Shown: positions 23,009-35,900, counted from the first letter of the stretch. The stretch is DNA of 64,000 nucleotides from Adineta ricciae (GCA_905250025.1 CAJNOJ010000388.1:1-64000), one strand, 5' to 3'. Numbers and translations: made by a program. The notes: generated from the letters alone by a model not told the origin.

Positions 23009-23503
23009 AGACTTATTTCTAGTGAACTAAGTTCATGTTGACAACTTCTAAACAATTCTTCGCGTGTGCTTGTTTTGTATCTTTAGAATTTTCCTCGAAA
23101 TGCTGAATACACTCGGATACGATTGATCGAAACGAAGTTGTTACCGATTAAATAAAACAAATGTTTTCTAACATTCCGAGTATGTTTTTCGTAAGAGAAT
23201 GATTCATACCGTGGAATAACTTCAATTCAACTTCCTTGTTTTCTCTTTCCTAATTTACAGTGATTCATGTATTATTCAGTATGATGATCTGTTCCTGCTC
23301 TAATTAGGTGTATAATATCCTATTGAGTAACCTAATATTTATTTATGAAAAACAGATTTTTCAAGAAAAATGAGTAACCATAGACGAATATCGAAAAGAT
23401 AATAGATTGCACGTGGGCTTATTTACAGAGTAAATATGAGTCGTTTAACTTTTGTATATTTAAAGGGAAGAATTTATCTTTTCAAAGTATTTCGTGAGAT
23501 AAT

Positions 23504-23760
23504 ATGACGAATGTTAACAATACTGAAGCAGTTACAAATATACGTATGGAACAAATTGATCAAGAACGCATTTGCAATGATGAAAATGTGCCCAAAGAAT
23601 TGTTCTGTCCGATATTTTCTGTAGATTATTATGGCGGCCGCATTCTTGTGAAACGTGTCAAAATCTTTTTTGTGAAAGTTGTATTTCGAAATGGCTTCGA
23701 ACGAATACGAGATGTCCATTTGGTTGCAAAGAAATACGATCTTATGATACATTAGAAGGA
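23504..23760 (+). pseudogene. RING/TRAF protein N-terminus, frameshifted
   Basis: Begins like the gene at 5893 (RICN.ENVPKELFCPI) but the first RING cysteine pair is changed to CPIF and a frameshift follows within ten codons. The remaining RING sequence (matching KWLRT and CPFGC at DNA level) is in another frame, and the zinc-finger part is deleted after the RSYDT segment. The sequence from 23009 to 23503 is intergenic with nothing recognised. The tail of this remnant matches 7330-7480 of haplotype A. Confidence 0.75.
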
Positions 23761-24246
23761 CATCAACTAAACTGTCATTTTGGACTAAAATGCTTACGAG
23801 ACAGACAGCTTAAAACAATTGCATGAGTTTTAAACTGGCCGAGAACCAGCATATTCCAATGTTAATGCATTGCTTTTCTTTTTCTGCGATTTTGATCCAA
23901 AAAGAAAACGTCGACAGAGTAAATTTCGATTGTTTTTCTTGGATATTCATGCGTCGGTCGTCGCGATTGTAACTTTTATTGACATTACTAACATCCATAT
24001 ATTTGCAATCATTCTTTTGACGATGTAGGTGCATAGTTGTAATGAGAATAAGTTCACTCAAAACGAGTTAGAGCAGAAGAAAAGGTTGTCACAGTTTGGT
24101 AACCCGGTGAAAACTCATCTCGTTAGGTTCTATTTTGCGGCAGTTCTTGAGTTAGAAAATTTCTTCATCATTTGAATGTCAAAAAGTTGAATATATTTGA
24201 TCTTTTCAGATCTATCGAATAAAGGACAAATTGATCAACATTATTC

Positions 24247-25275
24247 ATGGGCACACATAACGGTTGGTCGTTAAGATATGCATTCTTTGCTGGTCTGTTA
24301 ATTGTCATTTCCCTGTTGTACATTTTTTACCACCCGAAGATAATTGGTATTCAAAAACTGACTTGTCTCACTCCTGTTAATGAAACAAAGAGAGATCGAC
24401 ATTTTCTTGAAGCAACCACATCGGAGGGTTGCAACGTCGATAAACTACTTTTACAAAAATGTTCACATTCAGAATTCGTTAGCTTACGGGCAGATCGACG
24501 TATAGCTGCAAATCCAAATGCAATCTTCGTCCAGAATGCTCGTGTTATAGACCTCAACGACGGATACTTTTATTAATGTCGATGATATATTGTATGGTTA
24601 TGACGTTTTGTTTGAAAACGATTATTTGTTTACCGCTTCATCCTGGTTAGGCGTACAATATCAGTCAACTCCAAATGATGCAATGGTGTTTCAACAATTA
24701 ATCTGGGGAATCAAGCCCGATCTGATCATTGACTTAGGGACGAATTTTGGTGGTTCAGCAGTATTCTTTGCATCGATCATGTCATTCCATAGTGAGGCTG
24801 GGATCGTTCTGACGATTGATCGCAAGTCGTTCACAATGGATTGGGTTTCCGATAGAAGAACGTTGTGTAAAGATTGTGTCAATGCAACCGATAATAAACT
24901 ATGGAAAACATATTTTCATTTCATTCAAAGATCTACAAATGATGTTAGTGTATTAGCGGAAGTTAAAAAGTACGTGGCAAACGCAAGAACTGTGTTTATA
25001 AGTCACGATGCTGCTCATGACTGCGATTCAGTTTATGAAGATTTATAATAAACTATGCTGAATTCGTTAGTGTTAATTCGTACATGATAGTACAAGACAC
25101 GAAATTAGATCGAATGAAGATTCCCTCTAGAGGTCCACTAGCTGGTGTAAGAAAATTCTTGGACTATCAAAACACAAGTGCTCAAAGTTTGAAATACCGA
25201 TTTGAAGTGGATCGGTCAGCAAAAGCCTTTTATTATACACATCATGCACATGGCTGGCTAAAACGAGTCAAATGA
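24247..25275 (+). pseudogene. CmcI-like membrane-anchored enzyme, broken allele B
   Basis: Allele of 7902-8861, and the more complete of the two. The N-terminal anchor part is open to 24573. The catalytic part continues in a shifted frame from about 24578 (VDDILYGYDV), as if one base had been gained in the run CTTTTATT. A 2 bp insertion (TA) then gives TAA at 25046-25048 inside the segment after DCDSVYEDL. The C-terminus (YYTHHAHGWLKRVK) survives and shows the original end at 25275. It therefore carries at least one lesion not present in allele A. Function when intact: probably a SAM-dependent transferase or hydroxylase of the CmcI family. Confidence 0.7.
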
Positions 25276-26057
25276 AGAAAAAAAGACGATCATTACTAAA
25301 TGGACTATATGTGACTCTTTGGATATTTAAAAGAGTTTTTCGCTGACGAGTGTCATTGATGGGAGTGTTAGAAAAGATATGCAATTTGATTATCATTGAC
25401 GTTTTTAATATTTTAGTAATTATATTTCCAGAGGGATATGCCTCGTGCGTAAATGTCGAAATGTCTTTATATTGAATAAATCGAATACTTCGTTATCTGA
25501 TGAGCAATGTGAATCGGACTTAGGACAACTCCAAAGTTCGAACAAAAAAAAGACGATTTCCCGGAAAGAAATTCCTAAAATACTTTTGAGAAATAATAAC
25601 GACGATACAGAGTCAAAATATGATTAATTCAACACCAACTATATATTTCTTGTTAGTACGCTTCTAAATGCCAAAACTTCATGGAATTATGAAAAAATAT
25701 TTTAGTAGTTTTGGCAATGAAACACTGCGAAGGAAAGAAGGAGAGGCAAATTTTTCGCTTTTCGATATATTTACCTGAGAGGATCCAAAATCGATAGAAA
25801 GGAAGTGATAAGCACCAGTGTAACCGATGCAATTATGTTAATTATAAGAGTAGAGAGCAATGTTTACTATATGTTTTCAGTATTTAAAAAAGTACTATAG
25901 ACACATTGAAAAAAGACTATTCAATCTAATGAATATTTTTGTTTTTCAGACAAACAACCTTGACGGCGTAATAATTAAGTTTAAAATAAGAACGTCGTTT
26001 AGCTATGCAATATATATATATAAGCAAAGATAAATATATTTTTTCAAAACATTCGAA
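25276..26057. other. Intergenic, allele of 8862-9753
   Basis: About 780 bp aligning to haplotype A with several small deletions (for example near 25490 and 25690). No gene seen. Confidence 0.55.
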
Positions 26058-26703
26058 ATGCTAGCTCATTCTGTACAACGCGGTGGTCGCCATCCAATCG
26101 GTTATGGACGAGGATTGACACCAATTGATTACAAATGGAAAGCCCTTTGGCCATCTCTTCTCTCTACAATTATCGGTGCTTTAATTGTATTATCTGGTCT
26201 ACTCCTTTTCGTTCTCGAAATTGCATCTCTTGGTGAGTTTTTAGAACACATTTTTTTAGACGAATAAATCTTTTTCAGGTCTTCTCGGTAAAATCGGAAT
26301 CACACCTAGTCTCTATGGATGTGCCGTTGGAATTTGGGCAGGACTATTCATCATGGCAGCTGGTGTCCTCATTCTTATGATCGGTAGGTTGTCACTTAAT
26401 ATATCGACTGAATAAGACGAGTTTCGTTTAGCATACATGAAATCTGTTCGTTTATGGGCGTTGATAGCGTTTTGTGCAACTGTTGCTGCGACTATTTTTG
26501 CTATCATTGATTTTTCGATCGTTGCTGCAAGAGTTGCTGATTTAAGATCAGTGGGTGCCTTTGATAGTATTTTCACTGATCTTAAAAGTGTTGCTGGACT
26601 CAACGGAGCACAACTTGCTTTTGGTCTTGTTGCTTTTCTTCTTTGTCTAGCTTTTATTGGTCTTTATGTCCACATCTATATGAAAATTAGAAAATACAGA
26701 TAG
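26058..26703 (+). CDS. Small four-TM membrane protein, allele B
   Basis: Exons 26058-26232, 26279-26383 and 26432-26703, identical in length and splice sites to allele A (9754-10399). Few amino-acid changes are seen, for example Ala to Val-Gly region near LRSVGAF and Val to Leu in TDLKS. Conservation of frame across both haplotypes supports a working gene. Confidence 0.75.
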
Positions 26704-27324
26704 AGCCAATAAAGACATTTTATTTTTGATTTTTATTAGTAGTGTTGCATTTTCTTAAATAAAAATTTCCTTCTCAATTTAGTCTCATGTTTTCTAACAA
26801 ATTCTTTGTTTTATCTTCATGAATATCGATCATAGCGGAGAATGTGAGATAAACCACGAGACCATGAGAAAGAATACGCATCATGATACAATATTTGTAT
26901 TTTTAATTAGGATACTAATTGCCTATGAAAAACGTTTTATAATGTTTACTAAATTAGGTGTGGCGTAGATTTTTCATTTGACAACTGACATTTATCTTTG
27001 TGGATATGATTGTGCAATTTTCAAACGAAAAATCTGAGTCAGCTATTAGTTCTCTTCTCACATTCAGTTATAGAGAGAATCGACCGATTCAAGGTCATTT
27101 CTTCTTCGTTGCATGTAACTCCACGGCGAGGAGCCTTTTTGAACTCAATGACCTGATTACTAGCAGAAAAGAGAAAAGAAATCTCTCCTATTAACAGCTC
27201 CTCTATCAGTGCACTATTCTTCTAAGTCACGAGTGAAATAACGTGAACAGCGAAGAAAGTTAATATCGCATTCTCTCGTTTCTTTTCTTTAAACATTCAC
27301 TTTTTTACTTTACAAACCAACAAC

Positions 27325-27552
27325 ATGTCGTCGGAATCATCCAACAAAGACACTGCCGCAGATGGAACAACATACGGTGACACAACCGGCAAAGCTGGTA
27401 CTGCATAACACGGTGGATCAGGTGGTGCTGGTGCTCCTAACATTACCGGCACTCATGGAGCACCATCAGGAGGTGGAACAACAACAACACACCCTACAGA
27501 CAATCCCGATCATGGTGACAAATCTGAACATAGTGCTGGTTCGAATAATTAA
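27325..27552 (+). pseudogene. Small Gly/Thr-rich disordered protein, allele B with premature stop
   Basis: Same length and frame as 11021-11248, but codon 28 is TAA (27406-27408) where allele A has CAA for Gln. Only the first 27 residues would be made. Downstream sequence still encodes a recognisable C-terminus in the same frame, so the mutation looks recent. The interval 26704-27324 is intergenic. Confidence 0.75.
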
Positions 27553-27676
27553 ACACATAAAAAACATTTTTCTATTGATATTCATGCAATACAGTTCTTT
27601 TTTGATTAAAAATGAATAGATGTTTATTTTTAAATCAATAAAGCTTGATTACTATTAAAAAGATCTGCTTTTTTTT

Positions 27677-27922
27677 CTATATGCACTGTTTATTAACATG
27701 GGGAATTCCACCTCCCCACGAATCACCGTGTTTATCAATGGGCGCTTTTTCTTGCGTATCGTTGTTGACAGTATCCAATGATGTCGATGCATCCGTACTT
27801 TTGCCAGTACCAATAAGATTTGTTGAACCACCTGCAGTTCCAATAGTGCCAGACGGAGCGTTGTTATTTTTCTCGGGAAGGTTGTTTAAGGACGAATCGG
27901 CTTTCTGTGTCGGTGACGACAT
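27677..27922 (-). CDS. Small Ser/Thr/Asn-rich disordered protein, allele B
   Basis: 81 residues, allele of 11374-11619 with the same start (MSSPTQKAD) and end. Substitutions include Arg to Lys near NLPEKN, Ser to Pro in NNAPSG and Phe to Leu in STSLDTV. The open frame on both haplotypes supports a real protein; function unknown. Confidence 0.6.
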   Translation of the reverse strand: MSSPTQKADSSLNNLPEKNNNAPSGTIGTAGGSTNLIGTGKSTDASTSLDTVNNDTQEKAPIDKHGDSWGGGIPHVNKQCI

Positions 27923-28100
27923 GGCGATAGAAACAAATAGTAAAAGATAAATGAATCTAAATATATTTTCACTTGATGATCAGCACAAGAGAACAGAAAA
28001 AAGAACGTTTTGCTTTTCTTTATCGAAGGTCCACGTGTCACACAATATCGTCGTATTTTTCGAGAAGATTAGTCAAAGTGAGTCCATCCTGAATAAAATT

Positions 28101-28808
28101 CTAAGAGAGAAAATCAACTTCTTCATGACGAGAATTCATCCAGTCCTTCTTGCCAATAGTGATGTACAAAACCTTTCCGATGAAACGTTCATTTAGCGGA
28201 ATTGAATAAAGATTTCTTTTTGAAACCCATCGATGATTGCTTAATGAATGAATGATCTCCTCATCGATCATCTGCTTTGATGGAATCAATCCACGAATGA
28301 CCGATGTGACAGCTAGACATCGTCTATGCTGAGAACCACATATTATCAGTTGATTCTTTCTAACAAACATTTCTCTGATCAGGTTTGATACATCGAATGG
28401 TGAGACAAGTGTTGGAAGGAAATAATGCACGTTCGAATACGGGCTCATACTTGCGATAAATTTACTTAAGTCACCATTTAGCTGGCCTAGGTCGAGTAGA
28501 GAATGTCGGACGAGTCTATAACGGAAAGTTATCTCTTTTTATCTGAAAATCGAAATCAAGCGGTAAAATCCGATATTGATGTTCGATAACAAATGTCGTC
28601 TAAAACAATATGATCAAAACAACACGCTATGCATCGAGAGTGTGGCATTGTACGGAATTACATCGTAATCACCAGATCCTGATGATCCGGACAAGCTGTT
28701 ATTCATGAGGGTGAGCAGCGTGTGGTGTACAATTTCCGTTGAATTCATGATAAAAAATAAGATCATTTTCATTGGAAGTCGATTTCCAAAACTAGAAATA
28801 TCTTTCAT
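28101..28808 (-). pseudogene. Divergent tubulin pseudogene, allele B
   Basis: Read on the minus strand, pieces match tubulin in order: GDYDVIPYNATLSMH (near 28640-28680), then GQLNGDLSKF (28460-28500), then a degenerate run (NVHYFLPTL, DVSNLIREMF, VTSVIRGLIPSKQM) corresponding to the PRLHFF to RGQMSMKE part of beta-tubulin. A large piece between the first two is missing and the GTP-binding half is absent. It is much more diverged than the neighbouring intact gene, so it is an old tandem copy. The A haplotype version is further deleted. Confidence 0.7.
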
Positions 28809-28937
28809 GGAGAAATCTTCTTAAATCAAAACTGTTTCTTCGGCAATTAATACGATTATTCATTTTATTATCAATGTACCAATCAGCACAACAAAGAAAA
28901 AGTGTCGTTAGAATTCAAGTAGAAAAAGCATTTCACT

Positions 28938-30567
28938 TTAAGCCTCTTGTTCCGCATCATCTAAAAAAAGTTCAAATATAACTCACGAAATATGCAAATT
29001 TCAGTTTACCTTCAACTGCTGCGTCTTGATATTGTTGATATTCGCTGATCAGATCATGCATATCCGATTCCGCTTCAGTAAACTCCTACAAACAGATCAA
29101 AGTGTCCACATTTGACTTTTGATCAACATTCAACACAAACCAGTTCGTCCATTCCTTCTCGAAGATACCAATGCACGAAGGCCTTTCGCGCAAACATTGC
29201 CTTGAATTGTTCAGCAATGCGTTTGAATAACTCTTGGATCGCGGTGTTATTTCCTAAAACGTAAACCACATGAGAATATTTTGGTTTATAGACGTAAAAC
29301 TTACCGATGAAGGTCGCAGACATTTTCAAACCTCGAGGTGGGATGTCACAAACAGCGGTTTTGACATTATTCGGAATCCATTCGACAAAATTTGATGAAT
29401 TTTTGTTTTGAATGTTTAAAACTTGTTGCTCGACTTCTTTCATGGACATTTGACCACGGAAGATGGCAGCGACGGTTAAGTATCTTCCATGTCGAGGGTC
29501 ACACGCTGCCATTATGTTGTTCACATCGAACATCTGTTGAGTTAATTCCATAACAGTCGAAGCACGATAACCTTCCGATGACCGAGATGTTAATGGAGCA
29601 AAACCGGGAATGAAAAAGTGTAACCGAGGAAATGGAACCATATTTACTGCTAATTTCCGTAAATCGGCATTCAACTGACCGGGAAAGCGAAGACATGTTG
29701 TCACACCGGACATAGTCAATGAAACTAAATGGTTCAGATCAGGATAAGTCGGCGTTGGCAATTTCAATGTTCGAAAGCAAATGTTATACAACGCTTCATT
29801 GTCAATACAGTACGTTTCATCGGTATTTTCCACCAACTGATGGAGGGAAAACGTCGCGTTGTACGGTTCGACAACTGTGTCCGATACTAATGGAGATGGA
29901 ACCACACTGAATGTCATCATGATACCTTTCGAGAAGAAACTCTTGATGAGAGAACTTGACGAGAAGATGAACTTACGATCAGGATATTCTTCACGAACTT
30001 TTGAGATGAGTAGTGTTCCTAGACCTGATCCAGTTCCACCGCCAAGTGAATGAGTTAGTTGAAAACCTTGAAGACAATCGCATGTTTCCGCTTCTTTACG
30101 GATTCTATCCAATACGGAATCTACTAACTCAGCACCTTCAGTATAGTGCCCTGTCGCCCAGTTATTTCCCGCCCCGGATTGACCTTAAATTCATTTTTTT
30201 TAAATATACTCATAAAATTTATCGCAATTAATTACCGAAAACAAAGTTATCCGGACGAAAAAGTGATCCATACTTTCCGCTTCGTACGGAATCCATCGTC
30301 CCTGGTTCAAGATCAACAAGAACAGCACGTGGAACATATTTTCCTTCTTGTTTATTGATTTCATCATAATAAACATTCAGACGTTCTGATTGAAGGTCCG
30401 AAGTTCCGTGATATGTTCCTGTTGTATCAATTCCATGTTCATCGGAGATAATCTCCCAAAACTAGAAACAAACGATGCATCTTTTCTCTCTTTGATGGAC
30501 TCCGTCATACTTTCGCTCCGATTTGATTCCCACATTGTCCCGCTTGTATATGTACGATTTCGCGCAT
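28938..30567 (-). CDS. Beta-tubulin, allele B
   Basis: Exons on the minus strand: 30567-30511, 30461-30236, 30183-29977, 29925-29305, 29253-29141, 29085-29010 and 28960-28938. Every exon has the same length as in allele A, giving 440 residues. Nearly all differences are silent; the tail changes one Glu to Gln (DDAEQEA). The 51 bp intron at 29926-29976 happens to be open and in frame, and the one at 29254-29304 is also open in this allele, so a naive reading frame runs through both; the splice signals and alignment to tubulin show they are introns. Confidence 0.93.
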
Positions 30568-30859
30568 GATTTTAGTGTTCGAAATGAGGAAGAACGCATA
30601 CGCATTTATATTAGTCAGAATATTATCGTTGCACAATATAATGAAAATATTCGATCATCCGGAACGATTTTTGAGTAGGCTTTTTCTCGGCTCTTATACG
30701 TAAATCACCTTTCATAATAAAATAAATACTAAAAACATAAACGTCTTTTGTGGGTGTTAAATCTTCTACGTATGAAATAAGCTGACATCTTTACTGTAAT
30801 TTTATCATTCGTTGATGCTCTGTCTTCGTTTCTGAGCATTTCTATCAGTGCATTTGGAA

Positions 30860-31634
30860 ATGAATCGAATATCGAAACTCGATTTTGCTGGCTTAAAGAA
30901 TCTTTTATCGTCATCTTTGAAATCTTTCTTAATAAATCCATCATCTGATCTAAAACGTGAAGATGAAACGAATGACTCAGAGTTTTATTCCACACCGCGT
31001 TTCGTCCATCATATAGACGATCGAGCTCGAGCCGTTCTCTCTCAGTTCTACACTTATACAATCAAACAATCACCTGAAACGTTCACTTTGGATTTATGTT
31101 CATCGTGGACTTCGCATTTACCGGAAAATTTCGTTGGTAAATTTCATCGAAGTTCGTTGATCGTAATTTGATGTTTTTATTCAAGGTCGAGTTCATGGTC
31201 TTGGAATGAATGAGTTAGAATTACGAGAAAATCAATCTTTGAACGAAGGTTACACAGTACAAGATTTAAATTCGAATCCTTCGTTATCGAAATTTTCTTC
31301 GAATACATTCGATGCGGTGATCTGCTCTGTTTCGATTGATTATCTCATTCATCCAATCGAAATATTTCACGAAATCGGAAGAATTCTAAAGCCGAATGGT
31401 CTATTCATAACTTCGTTCTCTAATCGTTGTTTTCCAACGAAAGTTATCCGAAGATGGCTTTCTATGAACGAACCTCAACGCGTCGAATGGGTTGCAAATT
31501 ATTTCCTTCAAACAAACATTCACTTCGATCCGAAAACAATCAAAGCCTACTCCTTTTTCGATGGAGAATTCCTACCAACTACAGATAAAGAATTTATTGA
31601 TCCGATGTACATTGTGTTAGGAAACAAAAATTAA
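30860..31634 (+). CDS. SAM-dependent methyltransferase-like protein, allele B
   Basis: Exons 30860-31136 and 31186-31634, 241 residues, same splice positions as allele A. In this haplotype an in-frame ATG lies four codons upstream (30848); the start shared with A is preferred. Changes include Arg to Pro-type substitutions in the MNEPQRVEW segment. Its stop overlaps the end of the convergent transporter gene by 4 bp. Confidence 0.8.
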
Positions 31635-34614
31635 ACAATGTCATCAAGTAGAATATGAACAATATGCATAAATTTCCTCCGTTTAGCTTCGTCTAAAGCT
31701 GAATTTCCCCATCGATCCTTGCATGTTCTGCCGTCATCACCACAATGCTGTAAGACTTTAACAACGTTTACGTAACCATTCAATGCCGCCCAATGCATTG
31801 GAGTTCGTCCGTCGTAATCTGCATACGTGTCGTATGCTGACAAGACTCCGCTCATGAGAAGACTTTTGATTAATTCGGCTTCGTTGTTTAAAACTAATGT
31901 TGCGAAACGGAAAACTTTTTTCCATTTTTTTACCGAATCAACAAAAGTTCTGGTGGATTTCGACGGCGAATCCGAAGATATTCCCGTCGTTGTTGTTGAC
32001 AACGGTAACTTCGATTCTTTGCTTTGATATTCTTTTAGATATTCGGCGACTTGATTATGTCCGTAACGATAAGCTTCTTCGATCGGTGTAAATCCCCAAC
32101 GATCTTCTCGATTAATCCAATGTAAATCTTGCTTTTTCACTAAGGAATGTTTACATAAGAACTGAATACTCGATAGTTGACCTTCAGCAGCAGCGATATG
32201 TGCTGCAGAGCGAAAATCATAATCGACGCTATCTGCACGAAATTGCGGAAATTGTTTGAGGATATTTATCATTTGTTTCACATTTCCTTCACCCGCAGCT
32301 GTGCAAAACAAAGCTGGTAATAAACATTCTTCTGTAGTTTTCCTCGATTTCCTTTCGACCGCTTCCGTCTTCACTCCAAAATCATCGTCGATATTAATGT
32401 CATCAAGTTCATCATCCTCGACGAAAATATTTTTTGTATTTTTCACTAAACCAGCTCGCCAATGTTGAAGATAAAATGTAATTTGATTATCCGACAATTG
32501 CACCGCATCGTCTAACGGCGTATGACCGTAATGATCGACAATTGATGTCGATGCATTCCCTTCTTCAACTAAGTATTTGACAATTAAATAATGATGTCCA
32601 CAAACGGCTAAATGCAATGCCGTTCGTCCATTATGATCGATTAGATTTGGATTAACTCCGCAAGCGATCAAATATTGTACCGCTTCGAGATTTCCTTCGA
32701 ACGAAAAAGCACAGAGGAAAAATACCAGCTCTTTCATCTTCGATATAGGCATTCGGGCGCCTTTTATGTAAAGATAAGGTATGAGGTGGAAATGTCCGTG
32801 ACAAAAAGCATCGTACAATGGCGTTCCATCGAAATCGTCGATCAGATTCGTATCCGCATGAAATTTTTCAATTAACATTCGACATAGTTTCATGTTTCCA
32901 TCACACGCAGCTAGATGCAGTGAACTTCGAAGATCGTAGTCGGTTGCGTTGACATCCGCACCTTCGTTCAGTAAAGATTTCAGATTGAACCAATCATTTT
33001 GATGAGTGTAAGAACATAGAAGTATCGGAACGAATTCATTTTCGATGGTCGATAAATCTTCGCCGGGAATGTTTTGATTTCCTCCAACTTTTTGAAGAAT
33101 TATCGATAGGTCATCCAAAAACTGAAAATGCATTTTCACCAAATTCGACAAACGAAATCGTCGTAGGTGATCTTCCGGAATGCTTATCGATCGAAGTCTG
33201 ATTCCGATCAGATATTTACTCGATCCACCTAATAAACACAAAAACCAACAGATAATTATCGCCGGTAACATCAGTGGCAGTTTTCCAAATACAGGAAAGT
33301 ATTTAATCAAACCAACTTGCACAAAAACAGTCATTATTGATCCAAATATCATGTAAAGCCATATGTGAGGTCCATGTAAGACAAAGAACATTCCTCCTAG
33401 TATTTGAAATGTCAATGCAGAGTTCAGACCCCACAGACCTTGACGAATCTCAGCCAGTGACACTTGGAATAAATAAATCGAGGTTATTTGACCCACGATT
33501 GTACCGATTAAAGCGAGGATTGTTAATCTTAACGAACAAATCGATACACCCAACAGAATAATCAGACCGGTTAGAGCATTATTAATTAGATAAACTTGAC
33601 TTATGCTCGAGAAGATTCCGTCGATGAAACTGATCGTTAATGGCCAAAATGAAGTTGTATTTGTGCCATTGGAGATTTCGGTGAGATTTGATATGAGCAA
33701 ATCAAGTTCGATAGGAGAGGAATGCAATTTGGTTGCGGAAATTAGCCAGAGGAACGAACACAGATGAGAACTAAATGTAAATGGTGAAATATCGAATCTC
33801 ACAACGAATATTTTACAAAGTGCAACGAAGAAGATGGTTGAACAAATGCAAAAAAATACCATTGGTCCGATAAGTTGAAAAAAAGTGTGACCGGGTGAAA
33901 AATGTCTTAGAATCAATGCAGTTAGACATCCATTTGAACCATACAGGCCGCTTTGGATCGATTGCGAATTCAATCCAAGAAAATGGGCGGTTAACGTGGA
34001 AATTATCGCTCCAAATAAAGCGTAGGAAGCCGAAGATTTTTCATTCATGGTCAACGCTAGAACGATGACCTAAACAATCTTTCTTACGACGAAACGAAGC
34101 AGAAAATGACTAAACTTACTAAACCAGATAGAGGATTATTCGCGAACATGAGTTGACCGATTCCTCTGAAAACTGAATCGATAAAATTGATGAAAAATTT
34201 GAGAAATCGAAGGCCGTGAAGGAATTGTTTATGAGTGAAAAGGTAATGGATTTGTGACATAGTACCAAAAAGTGAACGAAGCGTAATTCGATCGTGAGGA
34301 GAATCAAAACGTCGATTTCGATGAATCAACAATGATCGAGAGCGATGAGGTGATGGATGAACAACAACTTCTTCTAACGAATGAAATGTTTCATTTTCCA
34401 AATGTTTTTGTTGTTCAGAAGGAAGCATAGAAGACCACGGTTGGATTTCATGAATGACAAATGATTCAGCTGATTGTTTTCTTGTCAGACGTTTATTTTC
34501 GTGTTCGTTGTCGTCTTCCTCGAACTGGAATCGAACCGACATACTGGTTGATGAACGTGTTCCGCTTGATAACGAGGATTTCATTGGAGAACTACTTATT
34601 GTCGATTGCTTCAT
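31631..34614 (-). CDS. Urea transporter fused to ankyrin repeats, allele B, complete
   Basis: Two exons on the minus strand, 34614-34120 and 34069-31631, with a 50 bp intron; 977 residues. The N-terminal about 110 residues are polar and Ser-rich. Then comes a urea-transporter fold in two homologous halves, each with an NNPLSGL/NNALTGL motif (about residues 160 and 295) and a GL(Y/W)G.N segment lining the channel. From about residue 420 to the end lie three ankyrin blocks (LHLAACDGN, ALHLAVCGHH, AAHIAAAEG, PMHWAALNG) separated by charged linkers. Family role: passive, selective urea flux across the plasma membrane. The ankyrin tail, presumably cytosolic, would anchor or gate the channel; that is inference. 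Usual urea transporters are about 400 residues and have no ankyrin tail. Confidence 0.88.
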
Positions 34615-35128
34615 TAACAGATATGGTTAGACGACTTACGTTGATTTCAATGTAGGAGAAAAGAAAACAGATCTATCAATGATTGACAAGGTTTCAATGA
34701 ATGAAAATATGCAATTATTTTTGACAGCTATGAAATAATAAATGCGCGAAATATCATTAGCCCTTTCTTCTCTTTCGCATATTTAATCGAATTTCTACAC
34801 GTGTTCTGTTCTATATCGTATTGAATAAGTGTAAATAAAATATCTATCGATGGACTTGTTTCTAAGGTTTGAATAAACTCAAATCGGTATCGAGGTCATG
34901 TAAATTTTACACGTAAAGCTGACAGAACATATTCTTTTCTACTTGGTCTAATTGAAGATGTGTGTACAGCTAAGATTCGCGTACTTGTATAAAGATGTCG
35001 CACAAGCAATGAGAGAATCCAGCAATATTTACACTGATGATTATGCTTATCACGATAAAAATTACTCTCATTTATTAATACGTATTAGTAGTGTCTTGTT
35101 TTACTAGGATTTCAATGTTTAATAATGA
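34615..35128. other. Intergenic
   Basis: About 510 bp upstream of the transporter, also present in A (39279-39797). It likely contains the transporter promoter and the 3' end region of the Cys-rich gene. No gene seen. Confidence 0.55.
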
Positions 35129-35603
35129 TTAAAATCCAATAAAGCCATCGTAACAGCAATTATAGGTTGTATGATTTTTCCATTGCTTGCACCAAGCATT
35201 CGCCATGTAGGATGATGTGAGACCAGCACGAGAACACGTGCGCCCGTTATCGACTTCATTGGCCGTTCCATTTCGCCATGGACATGCTTCACCCGAAAGG
35301 CAAAAACGAGCTCGATTGCAAACGCAATAGATTTCGAGCGAATCTCCTACACTGTCAACACCACCATCGTCCATACATTCATCCGGAATCACATAGATTC
35401 GTCCGGTCCCTTTGCACGACAATTTTGACGTCGAGGCTGGATCACACGCACTCGCAGTATCATTACGGCATGTGACACATTCTGTGGACCATATACTGGC
35501 GATGCTAATAGTACAATGAAACTGATTTCCGAAGTAATTTCAATAAATAGTTCTACCTGATAATAACAACAGCAATAAGAAGACGAGGATTTGTGTATTG
35601 CAT
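35129..35603 (-). CDS. Small secreted Cys-rich protein, allele B
   Basis: Two exons on the minus strand, 35603-35557 and 35504-35129; 47 + 376 bp close to 141 codons (140 residues). Residues 1-22 form a signal peptide (MQYTNPRLLIAVVII...). The mature part has about 12 Cys in pairs such as CVTC, CVCN and NCCYDG, implying several disulphides. It has no family I can name; it would be secreted or lysosomal. The intron is 52 bp and uses the acceptor TATTAG. The A allele has a nonsense mutation. It lies next to a serine protease gene on the same strand in both haplotypes. Confidence 0.62.
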
Positions 35604-35900
35604 TGCTTGTTTGATTATTTGTATGTGTATGTGACGTAGCGTGTATAAGCTGAGTGTTTATATACATATGCAAATTCAGGAAGTCGAAACAGAAATCATG
35701 GGCTATTGACAATTACTTCATTTTTTATGACTATTGACCAGTTAGAATATATAAGTAATCATGATTTATCTTCAGTATGTTTTTACCTTACCGCCTATTG
35801 TATGTGATACAAAAAAAAGAGGCGTCGCTGGCTTCATGATATTTCTACCTGTTTCGCGTTACATGACTATATTTTATGATAGCACTCGAATGAATATCCA

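Noticed and set aside
34084..34119. Transporter first exon ending in VSLVIFCFVSS
   Set aside because: This is intron read-through; splicing at GTAAGT restores the channel sequence.
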